Positions 19,887 to 28,414 of a stretch of 64,000 bases of DNA are shown here, in pieces. How positions within the stretch are numbered: the stretch's first letter is position 1; the number at the start of each line of letters is the position of its first letter. The notes beneath the pieces are model-generated. The model ran no database searches. It saw nothing but the letters and a program-made list of their open reading frames with translations, and was not told the origin of the DNA. The stretch comes from Micromonospora citrea (lineage in GTDB: Bacteria; Actinomycetota; Actinomycetes; Mycobacteriales; Micromonosporaceae), in NCBI RefSeq assembly GCF_900090315.1, contig NZ_FMHZ01000002.1, forward strand, positions 5,364,501 to 5,428,500, read 5' to 3'. Made by a program: the position numbers and the translations under genes.

Positions 19887-20804
19887 GTGGCGCTCGGTCT
19901 TCCCTCGGTCCTCCCCAACCCGCAGCCGGCGATCGGGGAGCTGATCCGCGAGCACCAACCGACCTTCTCGTTCGAGTTCTTCCCGCCCAAGACCGAGCAG
20001 GGCGAGCGGCTGCTGTGGCAGGCGATCCGCGAGCTGGAGTCGCTGCGTCCGTCGTTCGTCTCGATCACCTACGGCGCGGGCGGGTCGACCCGCGACACGA
20101 CGGTCGCGGTCACCGAGCGGATCGCCACCGAGACCACCCTGCTGCCCATGGCCCACCTCACCGCGGTCGACCACTCCGTCGCCGAGCTGCGACACGTCAT
20201 CGGCCGGCTCGCCGGGGTCGGGGTGCGCAACGTGCTCGCCGTGCGGGGCGACCCGCCGGGCAACCCGGGCGGCGAATGGGTCCGCCATCCCGAGGGCGTG
20301 CTCTACGCCGAGGACCTGGTCCGCCTGGTGCGCGACGCGGGCGACTTCAGCGTCGGGGTGGCCGCCTTCCCGTACAAGCATCCGCGCTCGCCCGACGTGG
20401 CCAGCGACACCGAGCACTTCGTCCGCAAGTGCCGGGCCGGCGCCGAGTTCGCCATCACCCAGATGTTCTTCGACGCCGACGACTACCTGCGGCTGCGCGA
20501 CCGGGTCGCCGCGGCCGGCTGCGACACCCCGATCCTGGCCGGCGTGATGCCGGTGACCCAGATCGGCACGATCGAGCGCTCGGTGCAGCTCTCCGGGGCG
20601 CCCTTCCCGCCCGCCCTGGCCGAGCGGTTCTCGAAGATCGCCGACGACCCGGAGGCGGTGCGCCGGCTCGGCGTCGAGCAGGCCAGCGAGATGTGCCGGC
20701 GACTGCTCGACGAGGGCGTGCCGGGGATCCACTTCATCACCCTCAACCGTTCCACCGCCACCCGCGAGGTCTGGCAGAACCTCCAGGTCGGCGCGCGGGT
20801 GTGA
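19887..20804 (+). CDS. metF: 5,10-methylenetetrahydrofolate reductase
   Basis: This 305-residue flavoenzyme makes 5-methyl-THF for methionine synthesis. Motifs are TFSFEFFPPKTEQGE (catalytic Glu), VSITYGAGGSTRD, HLTAVDHS, NVLAVRGDPPG, FAITQMFFDADDY and GVMPVTQ. Full family length. The GTG start follows TAGAGT by 6 nt, so the transcript is probably leaderless. No S-adenosylmethionine or cobalamin riboswitch precedes it. The location near idsA and pknL matches mycobacterial order. Confidence 0.94.
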   Translation: MALGLPSVLPNPQPAIGELIREHQPTFSFEFFPPKTEQGERLLWQAIRELESLRPSFVSITYGAGGSTRDTTVAVTERIATETTLLPMAHLTAVDHSVAELRHVIGRLAGVGVRNVLAVRGDPPGNPGGEWVRHPEGVLYAEDLVRLVRDAGDFSVGVAAFPYKHPRSPDVASDTEHFVRKCRAGAEFAITQMFFDADDYLRLRDRVAAAGCDTPILAGVMPVTQIGTIERSVQLSGAPFPPALAERFSKIADDPEAVRRLGVEQASEMCRRLLDEGVPGIHFITLNRSTATREVWQNLQVGARV

Positions 20805-20847
20805 CCCCGACGCCGCGACACCTGAGCGCCGGTGCGACGGTTGTTCC

Positions 20848-21537
20848 GTGGTGGGCACACAGCTGAACTGGGACGAGTACGCCACGGCCTGGGCGCGACT
20901 GCACGGGGGCTTCGACCCCCGGGCGGCGGCCCCGGTCGTCCGCGCCTGGCTGCGGTTCGCCTACCACGTCGGCTTCGTGCTGGGCCGGCTGCGGGTCGGC
21001 CCGACCCCGGTCACCGTGGTCGGCGTGCTGCTCTGCGCCTGCGTGCCGCTGTTCGCCGTACGGCCGCAGGACGGCCCCTTCCTCGGGGCGCTGTTCGTGC
21101 TGCTCGCCGCGGTGGCGGACAGCGTCGACGGCGCGGTGGCGGTGGCCACGCGCCGGACCACCCGGCTCGGCTACGTCTACGACTCGCTGGCCGACCGGCT
21201 CGGCGAGGTCGCCTGGCTGGCCGCGTTCTGGCTGATCGGGGCGCCCGGGGCGCTCGTCGCGACCGCCGGGGCGCTGTCCTGGCTGCACGAGTACGTCCGT
21301 GCCCGAGCCGTCTCCGCAGGCATGCGGGAGATCGGCGCGGTCACCGTGGGGGAGCGCCCCACCCGGGTCTCGGTCGCCCTGGTCGGGCTGCTGCTGGCCG
21401 GGCTGACCGGGCTGATCGAGCCGGACCTGGCCGCCGGCACCATCACCATGGCGACCGCCGTCTGGGTGCTGCTGGCCGGCTTCGGGCTGGGCCAACTCCT
21501 CTCCGCCGTCCGCCGCGCCCTGATCGACGCCGGCTGA
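20848..21537 (+). CDS. CDP-alcohol phosphatidyltransferase family membrane protein
   Basis: The 229-residue protein has about five membrane helices. It carries the CDP-alcohol phosphotransferase signature at about residues 90-113 as DSVDG, AVAV, eight residues, GYVYDSLAD. The canonical pattern is DxxDGxxARx8Gx3Dx3D; here the Arg is Val, while all four Asp and both Gly are kept. These enzymes move a phosphoalcohol from CDP-diacylglycerol or CDP-alcohol to an acceptor lipid. The N-terminal 40 residues are soluble (LNWDEYATAWARLHGG). The start may be this GTG or the next GTG codon. It lies 44 bp after metF. Confidence 0.8.
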   Translation: MVGTQLNWDEYATAWARLHGGFDPRAAAPVVRAWLRFAYHVGFVLGRLRVGPTPVTVVGVLLCACVPLFAVRPQDGPFLGALFVLLAAVADSVDGAVAVATRRTTRLGYVYDSLADRLGEVAWLAAFWLIGAPGALVATAGALSWLHEYVRARAVSAGMREIGAVTVGERPTRVSVALVGLLLAGLTGLIEPDLAAGTITMATAVWVLLAGFGLGQLLSAVRRALIDAG

Positions 21538-21626
21538 CCGCGCGCCGACCCGGGCGGGCTGACCCGGCCCGCCCGGCCGCCGGGAAGGCCCCGGGAGCCG
21601 ACATGCCGCCCTGCACCCGTCGGCGG

Positions 21627-23114
21627 CTACCAGGCGGGGCCGATCTCGTCGGCGACGATCTGGGCGGAGAGCGTCACCATCGGCAGGCCACCGCCCGGAT
21701 GGCTGGAGCCGCCGACCAGCCACAGCCCGTGCGCCGGGCCCCGGTTGGCCGGGCGGAGCAGGCCGCCGGCCGTGCCGTAGATCGACCCGCCCGGCGCGCC
21801 GGTCGCGTCGTCCAGGTCGGCCGGGGTGCGGACCTCCCGGAACGCCAGCCGGTCCCGCACGTCGACGCCGCGCTCGGCCAGCACGTCGAGGACCCGGTCG
21901 GCGTACGCCTCGGCGAGGCCGGGCCGGCGCCAGTCGACGGCCCCGGCGGCGGTGCCGTGCCGGGGTGCGTTGACCAGCACGAACCACGCCTCGTGGCCGG
22001 CCGGGCGGACCATCGGGTCGTCGGCCACGGTGACGAAGACGGTGGGGTCGGCCGCCGGACGGGCCCGCACGCCCCGCCCCGGGTGGCCGAAGACCGCGTC
22101 GAACTCGGCGTCGTAGTCGCGGGGGAAGAACACGCTGTGGTGGGCCAGGCCCGAGTCTCCGGTGACGCCGAGCAGCAGCACGAACCCGGCGAGGCTGCGG
22201 TCGGTCAGCCCGGCCAGCCGGCGCGGGCTGGGCAGCAGGTCCCGGTAGAGGGTGAGCGCGTCCACGTTGGCCACCACCACGTCGGCGGGGACCGGCGCGG
22301 CGACGCCGCGCAGGCGTACGCCGTGCACCCGGCCGCCCGCCGCGTCGATCCGGGTGACCGTGGCGCCGGTCTGCACGACCACGCCGAGGTCCAGGCAGCG
22401 GGTCAGCAGCGCGTCGGCGAGCGTGCCCAGCCCGCCGCGCAGGTACCAGCCGCCGAAGGCCAGCTCGGCGTAGGGAACGGCGACCAGCGCCGCCGGCGCC
22501 CGGCGCGGGTCGGCCCCCGTGTAGGTGGCGTACCGGTCGAGCAGCATCCGCAGCCGGGGGTCGGAGAGGTGCCGCCGGCCCAGCCCGCGCAGCGTCCGGC
22601 CCGGGCCGATCGCGGCCAGGTCGCCCAGCCGCCAGGCCAGCGCCGCCAGGTCCAGCGGCGAGTCGATCGGACGGCGCAGGATGTCGCGGTGCGACGCCTG
22701 CCACACCCGCTCCGCCCGGCGCCACAGCCGCTGCCAGTCCGCGGCGGCCCGGTCGCCGAAGGCCGCACCGATGCGGGCGGCGAACTCGGCCGGGTCGGCG
22801 CACGAGTCGAGGGCCGGGCCGCCGCCGGGGAAGACGTGCCGCACGATGGGGTCGATCGGCGCCAGGTCCAGGTACTCGTCGAGCTTCGCGCCGGTCGCCT
22901 CGAACAGGTCGTGGAAGACGTCGGGCAGGGTGAGCAGGCTCGGCCCGGTGTCGAAGTGGAACGGGCCGGCCGGGGTGTCGTGGACGTACCGGCCGAGCTT
23001 GCCGCCCACCGTGTCCGCGCGTTCGAGCACGGTGACCTGGTGTCCGGTGGCGGCCAGCCGGGCGGCGGTGGCCAGTCCTCCCACGCCGGCGCCGACGACC
23101 ACGATCCGCGCCAT
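21627..23114 (-). CDS. Carotenoid desaturase (CrtI/CrtD family)
   Basis: The 495-residue FAD enzyme has the N-terminal dinucleotide site VVVGAGVGGLATAARLA, the ER-D-VGGK segment and FDTGPSLLTLPDVF. The C-terminal signature is HGLWLVGGSSHPGGGLPMV. CrtI-like enzymes desaturate phytoene or, as CrtD, 1-hydroxy-carotenoids at C3,4. Partnership with CruF and a CruG-like glycosyltransferase favours a CrtD-like role, but sequence alone cannot separate them. The ATG at 23114 has GGGAGG 6 nt upstream. It is the last gene of the leftward operon, 11 bp after the glycosyltransferase. Confidence 0.85.
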   Translation of the reverse strand: MARIVVVGAGVGGLATAARLAATGHQVTVLERADTVGGKLGRYVHDTPAGPFHFDTGPSLLTLPDVFHDLFEATGAKLDEYLDLAPIDPIVRHVFPGGGPALDSCADPAEFAARIGAAFGDRAAADWQRLWRRAERVWQASHRDILRRPIDSPLDLAALAWRLGDLAAIGPGRTLRGLGRRHLSDPRLRMLLDRYATYTGADPRRAPAALVAVPYAELAFGGWYLRGGLGTLADALLTRCLDLGVVVQTGATVTRIDAAGGRVHGVRLRGVAAPVPADVVVANVDALTLYRDLLPSPRRLAGLTDRSLAGFVLLLGVTGDSGLAHHSVFFPRDYDAEFDAVFGHPGRGVRARPAADPTVFVTVADDPMVRPAGHEAWFVLVNAPRHGTAAGAVDWRRPGLAEAYADRVLDVLAERGVDVRDRLAFREVRTPADLDDATGAPGGSIYGTAGGLLRPANRGPAHGLWLVGGSSHPGGGLPMVTLSAQIVADEIGPAW

Positions 23115-23125
23115 GGCGCGCCTCC

Positions 23126-24253
23126 CTAGGTGACGGGGCGGCCACGCCAGGACAGGCGGCGCCGCTTCCGCAGATGGTACGACCGCAGGGTCAGCCAACC
23201 GAGGACCACGACCGACACGGGGTGTGCCAGCGCGTCGGGCCACCACCGGCCGCCGGTGGCGCGCGCGGTGACCGCCCGCCCGGCCACCCCGAGCAGGTAC
23301 GCGGCGCAGGCCGCGGCGGCCACCGCCGGCGCGCCGGCGGCCAGGGCGGCGACCGCCAGCAGCGGGGGAGCGGTGTAGAGCAGCAGCAGCACGGCCAGCA
23401 CGGCGGCTGCGGTCGCGGGGTGGCCGAAGGTCGCCCAGAGCGACTTCGAGTAGCCGTCGCGCAGCTGCGGCCAGTCCTCGTACATCCGGCAGGCCGCCAG
23501 CCGTGAGCCGTCGGCGAGGGCGATCCGGCCGCCGGCCCGCTTGACCGCGCGGGCCAGCTCGATGTCCTCCAGGATCCGGTCCGCCACCGCGGCGTGCCCG
23601 CCGGCCGCGTCGTAGCCGGCCCGGTCCACCACCAGGAACTGCCCGCCGGCGGCGGCCAGCGACGGCCGCGGCGAGCGCTCCATCGCCCGCAGCGGCAGGA
23701 AGGTCAGCCACAGCCACTGCAACAGCGGCTGGACCAGGCGGTCGGCCGCCGTCGCCACCAGGATCCGGGGGTACGGCGACAGCAGCGTCACCCGCGCGGC
23801 GCGCAGCTCGGTGACGGCCGCCGCGACCGCGTCCGGGGCGAGCACCACGTCGGCGTCGACGAAGACCAGCGCGGTCGCGGCGGGGTCGGCCCGGGTGGCG
23901 AGCTGCCAACAGGCGTGCGGCTTGCCCAGCCAGCCCGGCGGCGGGGCGACCCCGTCGAGCAGGGTGACCCGGGGGTCGTCGCCCGCGACCGCGCGGACCA
24001 CGTCCGCGGTGCCGTCGGTCGACCCGTCGTCGAGCACCACGACGCGCAGCTCCCGTACGCCCCGCTGGGCGAGCAGCGCGCGCAGGCAGGGGGTGACCCG
24101 CGCGGCCTCGTCGCGCAGCGGCAGCAGCACCGCCACGGGCTCGGTGACCGGCGCCGGCCGCTCGGCCGGGCGGCGCAGCCAGCGGCCGGCGTTGACGAGG
24201 GTGTGCGCGGTCAGTGCGGCCACGCCGAGCAGCAGCGCGAGGACGGCGGTCAT
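23126..24253 (-). CDS. Family 2 glycosyltransferase, CruG-like, membrane-bound
   Basis: The 375-residue protein has an N-terminal membrane helix, a GT-A domain (VAVLLPLRDEA, VVVLDDGSTDGT, FVDADVVLAPDA, ILEDIELARAV) and three or so C-terminal helices ending in a basic tail (RKRRRLSW). The layout is that of CruG, the carotenoid 2'-O-glycosyltransferase of cyanobacteria, and related actinobacterial enzymes. Its ATG overlaps the CruF stop by 4 bp. The acceptor is presumably the hydroxyl made by CruF. The sugar cannot be told. Confidence 0.8.
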   Translation of the reverse strand: MTAVLALLLGVAALTAHTLVNAGRWLRRPAERPAPVTEPVAVLLPLRDEAARVTPCLRALLAQRGVRELRVVVLDDGSTDGTADVVRAVAGDDPRVTLLDGVAPPPGWLGKPHACWQLATRADPAATALVFVDADVVLAPDAVAAAVTELRAARVTLLSPYPRILVATAADRLVQPLLQWLWLTFLPLRAMERSPRPSLAAAGGQFLVVDRAGYDAAGGHAAVADRILEDIELARAVKRAGGRIALADGSRLAACRMYEDWPQLRDGYSKSLWATFGHPATAAAVLAVLLLLYTAPPLLAVAALAAGAPAVAAAACAAYLLGVAGRAVTARATGGRWWPDALAHPVSVVVLGWLTLRSYHLRKRRRLSWRGRPVT

Positions 24254-25332
24254 GCCGTCGCGTCGACGCCGGGGCGCTGCGGCTGGTGGGGCCGGTGCCG
24301 GTCGTCGCGGCGGGAACGGAGCAGCGTGACCGCCAGCGGCACGGCGGCCACCGACATGCCGGCCGCGCCCCACAGCGCCGAGGCGGGCAGGTCGAGGAAG
24401 ACCGCGTGGGCCAGCACGCTGGAGAAGTACGTCCACAGCCACAGCGCGAACATCGGGGCGTCCCGCCCGTCGGTGGTGGCCACGGCGGGCCCGGCCAGCG
24501 GGCGCAGCGCGCCCATCATCAGCACGGCGAAGAGCAGCCAGCCCAGGTAGTTGCTCACCGGGATGCCGGGCAGCCCGGGCAGCGCGGGCGTGGCGTCCCG
24601 CCAGACCCAGTAGCCCTCCGCCACCATCTGCGGGTCGAGGAAGAGGTCCCAGGCGGCCAGCCCGACGGCGGCCAGCGCGATCCGCCGGACGGGGAACCGG
24701 GTCCCCCGCCGACCACCGGCGTCGCCGCCGCTCCCCGGCCCGCCGCCGGTTCCGGGCCCGCTGGCGATGCCCGGCCCGCTGCCGGTCTCGGGCCCGCTGG
24801 CGATGCCCGGCCCGCTGCCGGTCTCGGGCCCGCTGGCGATGCCCGGCCCGCTGCCGGTCTCGGGCCCGCTGGCGATGCCCGGCCCGTCGCCGGGGGTGCG
24901 GGCGTCCCTCAGCGGCCCGCCACCGGTCAGCCGGGTGGCGGCCAGCCAGGCCGGCCAGGCCATCCAGGTCCAGGCCAGCGGGATGATCAGGGGCACCCCG
25001 GCCAGCTTCGGCCCCAGCTCGCCGGAGTAGTCGTAGCTGCCGAACGGGAAGCCGGTGGCCACGCCGAGCGCCTCGATGGCGAACCCGCCGACCATGGCCA
25101 CCGCCACCAGCGCCGCCGCCGTACGCGGGCCCCGGCTGAGCAGCGCGTGGCCGACCGAGAGCAGGTAGCCGAGCACGACGGTGGCGACGGTCAGCCGGGC
25201 CCGGGTCTGCCCGGCGGTCAGCGGGTAGCAGATCTGCGCCAGCACCAGCACGGCCAGCAGCGTCCAGGACAACCGCCCGGTCACGGCGCGGCCCCGGCCG
25301 GACCGGGTGGGCGCCGGTGGCTCCCGGGTCAC
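24250..25332 (-). CDS. cruF: CruF-type carotenoid 1',2'-hydratase (DUF422) with a 12-residue repeat insert
   Basis: The 360-residue protein has about seven membrane helices and the DUF422 marks FPFGSYDYSGELGPKLAGVP, WAAWDLFLDPQM-like (LAAWDLFLDPQMVAEGYW) and GIPVSNYLGW. CruF adds water across the psi end of carotenoids. In archaea the homologue hydrates bisanhydrobacterioruberin. Residues of about 149-196 are a loop made of four 12-residue repeats (GPGIASGPETGS), absent from typical members. The GTG at 25332 overlaps the GNAT stop (GTGA); a later GTG at 25284 is possible. Confidence 0.82.
   Translation of the reverse strand: MTREPPAPTRSGRGRAVTGRLSWTLLAVLVLAQICYPLTAGQTRARLTVATVVLGYLLSVGHALLSRGPRTAAALVAVAMVGGFAIEALGVATGFPFGSYDYSGELGPKLAGVPLIIPLAWTWMAWPAWLAATRLTGGGPLRDARTPGDGPGIASGPETGSGPGIASGPETGSGPGIASGPETGSGPGIASGPGTGGGPGSGGDAGGRRGTRFPVRRIALAAVGLAAWDLFLDPQMVAEGYWVWRDATPALPGLPGIPVSNYLGWLLFAVLMMGALRPLAGPAVATTDGRDAPMFALWLWTYFSSVLAHAVFLDLPASALWGAAGMSVAAVPLAVTLLRSRRDDRHRPHQPQRPGVDATA
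24745..24888. repeat. 36-bp coding tandem repeat in cruF
   Basis: Four head-to-tail copies of a 36-bp unit run from 24745, 24781, 24817 and 24853. Copies two and three are identical; the first and last differ by a few bases. The period is a multiple of three, so copy number can change without breaking the gene. Confidence 0.9.
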
Positions 25333-25895
25333 GGCGCGGCCCGGTCGGGCGCCGGCGGCTCCAGCGGCAGGTCCCGGCCGAGCACGCCGAACGGGCGCTC
25401 GTCGCCCGGGAAGTGGAAGTGGCGCAGGACGTCGACGAAGCCGAACCGGCGGTACAGCCGCCAGGCCCGGGACCGCTGCTCGTCGGCCTCCGGGGTGGAC
25501 AGCAGGGTGGTCGTCCCCTCCGCCAGGGTGAGCAGTGCCCGCAGCTGTCTCGCGCCCAGGCCGTGCCCCTGCGCGGGCGGCCGGACGTGCAGCTCGACCA
25601 CCTCGAAGCAGTCGGTCAGCCAGCGCTGCCGGGCGGGCGGGTTCAGCGCCCGCCACACCTGGTCGTGCCACCACTGCCCGGGGGCGCCGAGGTAGCCGTA
25701 GCCGAAGCCGGCCAGGTGCCCCTCGCTGGTCAGGCTGGCGACGGCGCGGAAGCCGGGCCGGCGTACGTGGGTGGCGATGTAGCCGCGCCGCGCCTCCAGC
25801 AGGTCGGTGCGGTACCCCATCGCCTCGCCGTAGACGGCCACCACGTCGTCCAGCCGTCGGACGAGATCGTCCGGTGTCCACCGCACCAGCCTCAT
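25329..25895 (-). CDS. GNAT-family acetyltransferase
   Basis: The 188-residue protein has the GNAT core: VVELHVRPPAQGHGLGARQL, where the Q-x-x-G-x-G/A loop binds acetyl-CoA pyrophosphate, then AWRLYRRFGF. The N-terminal part (MRLVRWTPDDLVRRLDDVV) is typical of the family. It overlaps both neighbours by 4 bp inside the carotenoid operon, but no acyl-carotenoid role can be concluded; the acceptor is unknown. Confidence 0.8.
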   Translation of the reverse strand: MRLVRWTPDDLVRRLDDVVAVYGEAMGYRTDLLEARRGYIATHVRRPGFRAVASLTSEGHLAGFGYGYLGAPGQWWHDQVWRALNPPARQRWLTDCFEVVELHVRPPAQGHGLGARQLRALLTLAEGTTTLLSTPEADEQRSRAWRLYRRFGFVDVLRHFHFPGDERPFGVLGRDLPLEPPAPDRAAP

Positions 25896-26647
25896 GCCCG
25901 TGCACCCTCCGCCGTTTCCTGGTCGTCGTCGTCCGCGACCCACCCCAGCACCGCCCGCTCACCGACCACGTCGCGCACCTCGAACCGCGCGAAGAGCTCC
26001 TCCGCGTACCACCCTTCGGTGGGGGTCCGCATGATCGCGGCGCGGTGCTCCGGGTGACGGTACGCGAACGCCACGAGGTCCGCCGGGTCACGCCACACGC
26101 TCACCGTGCCCTGCCAGCCCAGCGGTGCCTCGCCGACGCCGAACCGGGCCAGCAGACCGGGCGCGGCGTGCAGCGCGGCGGCGACCGGGGGGATCGCCCG
26201 CCAGAAGGTGGCCGCCCGCCGGGGACGCAGCCGGGCCCGGGTCAGGGCCAGCACCGGACCGGTGACCCGGCCGCCGGGCGGCTCGCCGAACGGCCGGCGG
26301 CCCGACCACTCGCCCCGGCTGCTCAGCGGGCGCAGATCGACCCGGACGGCCGCGCGGGCGATCCGTGCCCACGCACGCCCCACCGGCGAGCCGTCGAATC
26401 CGGCCGCGGCGGCGGGGGAGTCCCACACGGTCAGCGCGGCCCACCGGGTCAGGTCGGCGTCGCCCGGCCCGAATCCGGTGCCGGTCCCGGTGCCGAGCAG
26501 CTTGCCGAACCGTACGCCGGGCAACGCGCGCAGCCGGCGGGGGTCGACCGCCATCCGGGTCAGCGCCCTGGGCAGCGCGGCGCGGGAGGTGCGCCACACG
26601 TGCAGGGTGACCAGCCCCGGGACGGTTGGTTCGCTCCGCTCGCTCAC
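25892..26647 (-). CDS. CrtA-like (spheroidene monooxygenase family) protein
   Basis: The 251-residue protein resembles CrtA. The diagnostic part is LLARFGVGEAPLGWQGTVSVW, then AFAYRHPEHRAAIMRT and EGWYAEELFARF near the C-terminus; LTRWAALTVWDSP lies earlier. CrtA inserts a keto oxygen at C-2 of acyclic carotenoids and is a haem- or ferredoxin-dependent enzyme in purple bacteria. Members in actinobacteria are often labelled only as monooxygenase or DUF3291-like. The GTG at 26647 overlaps the YbaK stop by 4 bp. The operon position supports carotenoid work. Confidence 0.7.
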   Translation of the reverse strand: MSERSEPTVPGLVTLHVWRTSRAALPRALTRMAVDPRRLRALPGVRFGKLLGTGTGTGFGPGDADLTRWAALTVWDSPAAAAGFDGSPVGRAWARIARAAVRVDLRPLSSRGEWSGRRPFGEPPGGRVTGPVLALTRARLRPRRAATFWRAIPPVAAALHAAPGLLARFGVGEAPLGWQGTVSVWRDPADLVAFAYRHPEHRAAIMRTPTEGWYAEELFARFEVRDVVGERAVLGWVADDDDQETAEGARA

Positions 26648-27132
26648 GCCACGTCGGCCGGGGTGCCGCCGGTGACCCGCAGCAGTTCCGGGTACGTGGT
26701 GGGGAAGACCGCCTGCGGCACGCCGCCGGCCGCCCAGATCTCGTCGTACGACCTCAGGGCGGTGTCGACCAGGGTGCGCAGCGGGCGCGGGTGGCCGACC
26801 GGGGCGACCCCGCCGATCACCTGCCCGGTGTGCGTGCGGACGAAGTCCGGGGTGGCCCGGCGCAGCCGGGTGACCCCGATGGACGCGGCCAGGCCGGCGG
26901 TGTCCACCCGGTGCGCGCCGGAGGTGAGCACCAGCAGTGGCGCGCCGTCGGCCTCGAAGACGAGCGAGTTGGCGATCTGGCCGACTCCGACGCCGAGCGA
27001 CTCGGCGGCGGCCGCGGCGGTGTGGACCGCGTCGGGCAGCAGACGGACGGCGCTCGGCGCGCCGGACCCGTCCCGCGCGCCCGCGGCGTCGAGCACGTCC
27101 TGCACCGCGCGTACGTTCGGGTGTGGCTGCAT
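26644..27132 (-). CDS. YbaK/ProX-type aminoacyl-tRNA deacylase-like protein
   Basis: The 162-residue protein has the YbaK/EbsC fold: GVGQIANSLVFEADGAPLLV with the conserved Lys site replaced by Asn/Ser, VLTSGAHRVD, IGGVAPVGHP and the GG-P closing motifs. Family members clear mischarged tRNA (Cys-tRNA-Pro or Ala-tRNA-Pro). The catalytic Lys of YbaK (usually in the -IvKslvf- stretch) is not seen, so activity is uncertain. It is the first gene of the leftward operon and shares a 4-bp overlap with the CrtA-like gene. Confidence 0.75.
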   Translation of the reverse strand: MQPHPNVRAVQDVLDAAGARDGSGAPSAVRLLPDAVHTAAAAAESLGVGVGQIANSLVFEADGAPLLVLTSGAHRVDTAGLAASIGVTRLRRATPDFVRTHTGQVIGGVAPVGHPRPLRTLVDTALRSYDEIWAAGGVPQAVFPTTYPELLRVTGGTPADVA

Positions 27133-27180
27133 GCGGCCATTGTTCCCGGCGCGCCCGGCGCCGGCCCACCCGGCCACGCC

Positions 27181-27357
27181 GACCTTGGTTCCGGCCCGTC
27201 CGCCGCGCCGGCCTCGACTCCGGCCCGCCCGGCCGCGCCGACCTTGGTTCCGGTCCGTCCGCCGCGCCGGCCTCGACTCCGGCCCGCCCGGCTGCGCCGA
27301 CCTTGGTTCCGGTCCGTCCGCCGCGCCGGCCTCGGTTCCGCCCCCGCCCGGCCGCGC
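27181..27357. repeat. 59-bp intergenic tandem repeat, three copies
   Basis: Units start at 27181, 27240 and 27299 with GACCTTGGTTCCGG, exact 59-bp spacing and few changes. The period is not a multiple of three, which argues against coding. The 310-bp gap between the YbaK-like and EamA genes holds this array and similar GC-rich debris; no other signal was recognised. Confidence 0.85.
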
Positions 27358-27445
27358 CGGTGCTGGCCCGCCCGGCCGCCTCGGCGCCGGCCCGGCTGGG
27401 CCGGAAGCGGGCGGTCGGCCCAGCGGGCCGGGAGGGACGGCCGGT

Positions 27446-28414
27446 TCAGCGGGCGACGGTGACGGTGACGGGCGCCGGCGGGGCGGCGGCCCGGGCCGGG
27501 GCGACCCGGGCCGTCTCGGCCAGCGCGACGCCGACCAGCACCAGGAACCCGCCGGCGAGCTGCGCGGTGTTGAGCGCCTCGCCCGCGCCGAGGACGACCC
27601 AGGCCACCGCCGAGGCGAGCACCGGCTCGACCATGCCGACGATCCCGACGCTGGTCGCCGGCAGATGCCGCATCGCCCCGGCCACCAGCAGGTACGGCGC
27701 GATCGAGCCGAGCACCACGACGTACCCGCAGAGCAGCGCCACCGGCACGCCCCCGTCGGTGTCGGCGGTCAGCGGCTCCCACCCGCCGGTGCCCACGGTG
27801 ACCGCGCGGGTGAGCAGGCCGGCGACGGCGGAGGCGCCGAACGCCCAGGTGCACAGCGACAGCGTGTCCCGCCGCGTCACGCCGTGCGCGCCGAGGACGT
27901 AGTAGCCGGCCAGGAAGACCGCGGCGCCGAGCCCGGCGAGCACGCCGAGGCCGTCCAGCTTCAGCTCGCCCCACACCTCGGCGACGCAGCCGAGGCCGAG
28001 CAGGCTCAGCGCCAGGCCGGCCCAGAGCCGCGGGCGTACCCGGTGCCGCTGGCCGAACCGGGCCCAGAGCGCGACCAGCAGCGGGGCGGTGTACTCGAAC
28101 AGCAGCCCGATCCCGACCGGCAGCCGGGAGATGGCGACGAAGTAGAGCATCGGCACGGCGAAGAAGCCGGTCAGCCCGTACCCGATCAGCAGCGGCAGCT
28201 GACGGGGGGTGACCCGGAGCCGGCGGGCCCCCGGGCGCAGCAGCAGGCTCAGGGCCAGCAGCCCGGTCACGGCGCCGACGGCGCGTAGCAGGGTGAGCTG
28301 CGGGGCGTCCAGGCCGGCGCGGAGCACCAGCTTGGAGACCGTGCCGTTGACGGCGAACAGCGCTCCCGAGCCGAGCACCATGGCGACCCCGAGGACGGGG
28401 CGGGGGGTTGTCAC
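27446..28414 (-). CDS. EamA-family (DMT superfamily) transporter
   Basis: The 322-residue protein has ten predicted membrane helices in two EamA halves (LGSGALFAVNGTVSKLVLRAG and LAGLGAAVFLAGYYVLGAHG starts). GLLFEYTAPLLVALW and GIVGMVEPVLASAVAW are the family's internal helices. Relatives export amino acids or other small metabolites. The substrate is not readable. The GTG start has TAGCCT 7 nt upstream, giving a leaderless leftward transcript away from the SOS leader. Confidence 0.85.
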   Translation of the reverse strand: MTTPRPVLGVAMVLGSGALFAVNGTVSKLVLRAGLDAPQLTLLRAVGAVTGLLALSLLLRPGARRLRVTPRQLPLLIGYGLTGFFAVPMLYFVAISRLPVGIGLLFEYTAPLLVALWARFGQRHRVRPRLWAGLALSLLGLGCVAEVWGELKLDGLGVLAGLGAAVFLAGYYVLGAHGVTRRDTLSLCTWAFGASAVAGLLTRAVTVGTGGWEPLTADTDGGVPVALLCGYVVVLGSIAPYLLVAGAMRHLPATSVGIVGMVEPVLASAVAWVVLGAGEALNTAQLAGGFLVLVGVALAETARVAPARAAAPPAPVTVTVAR

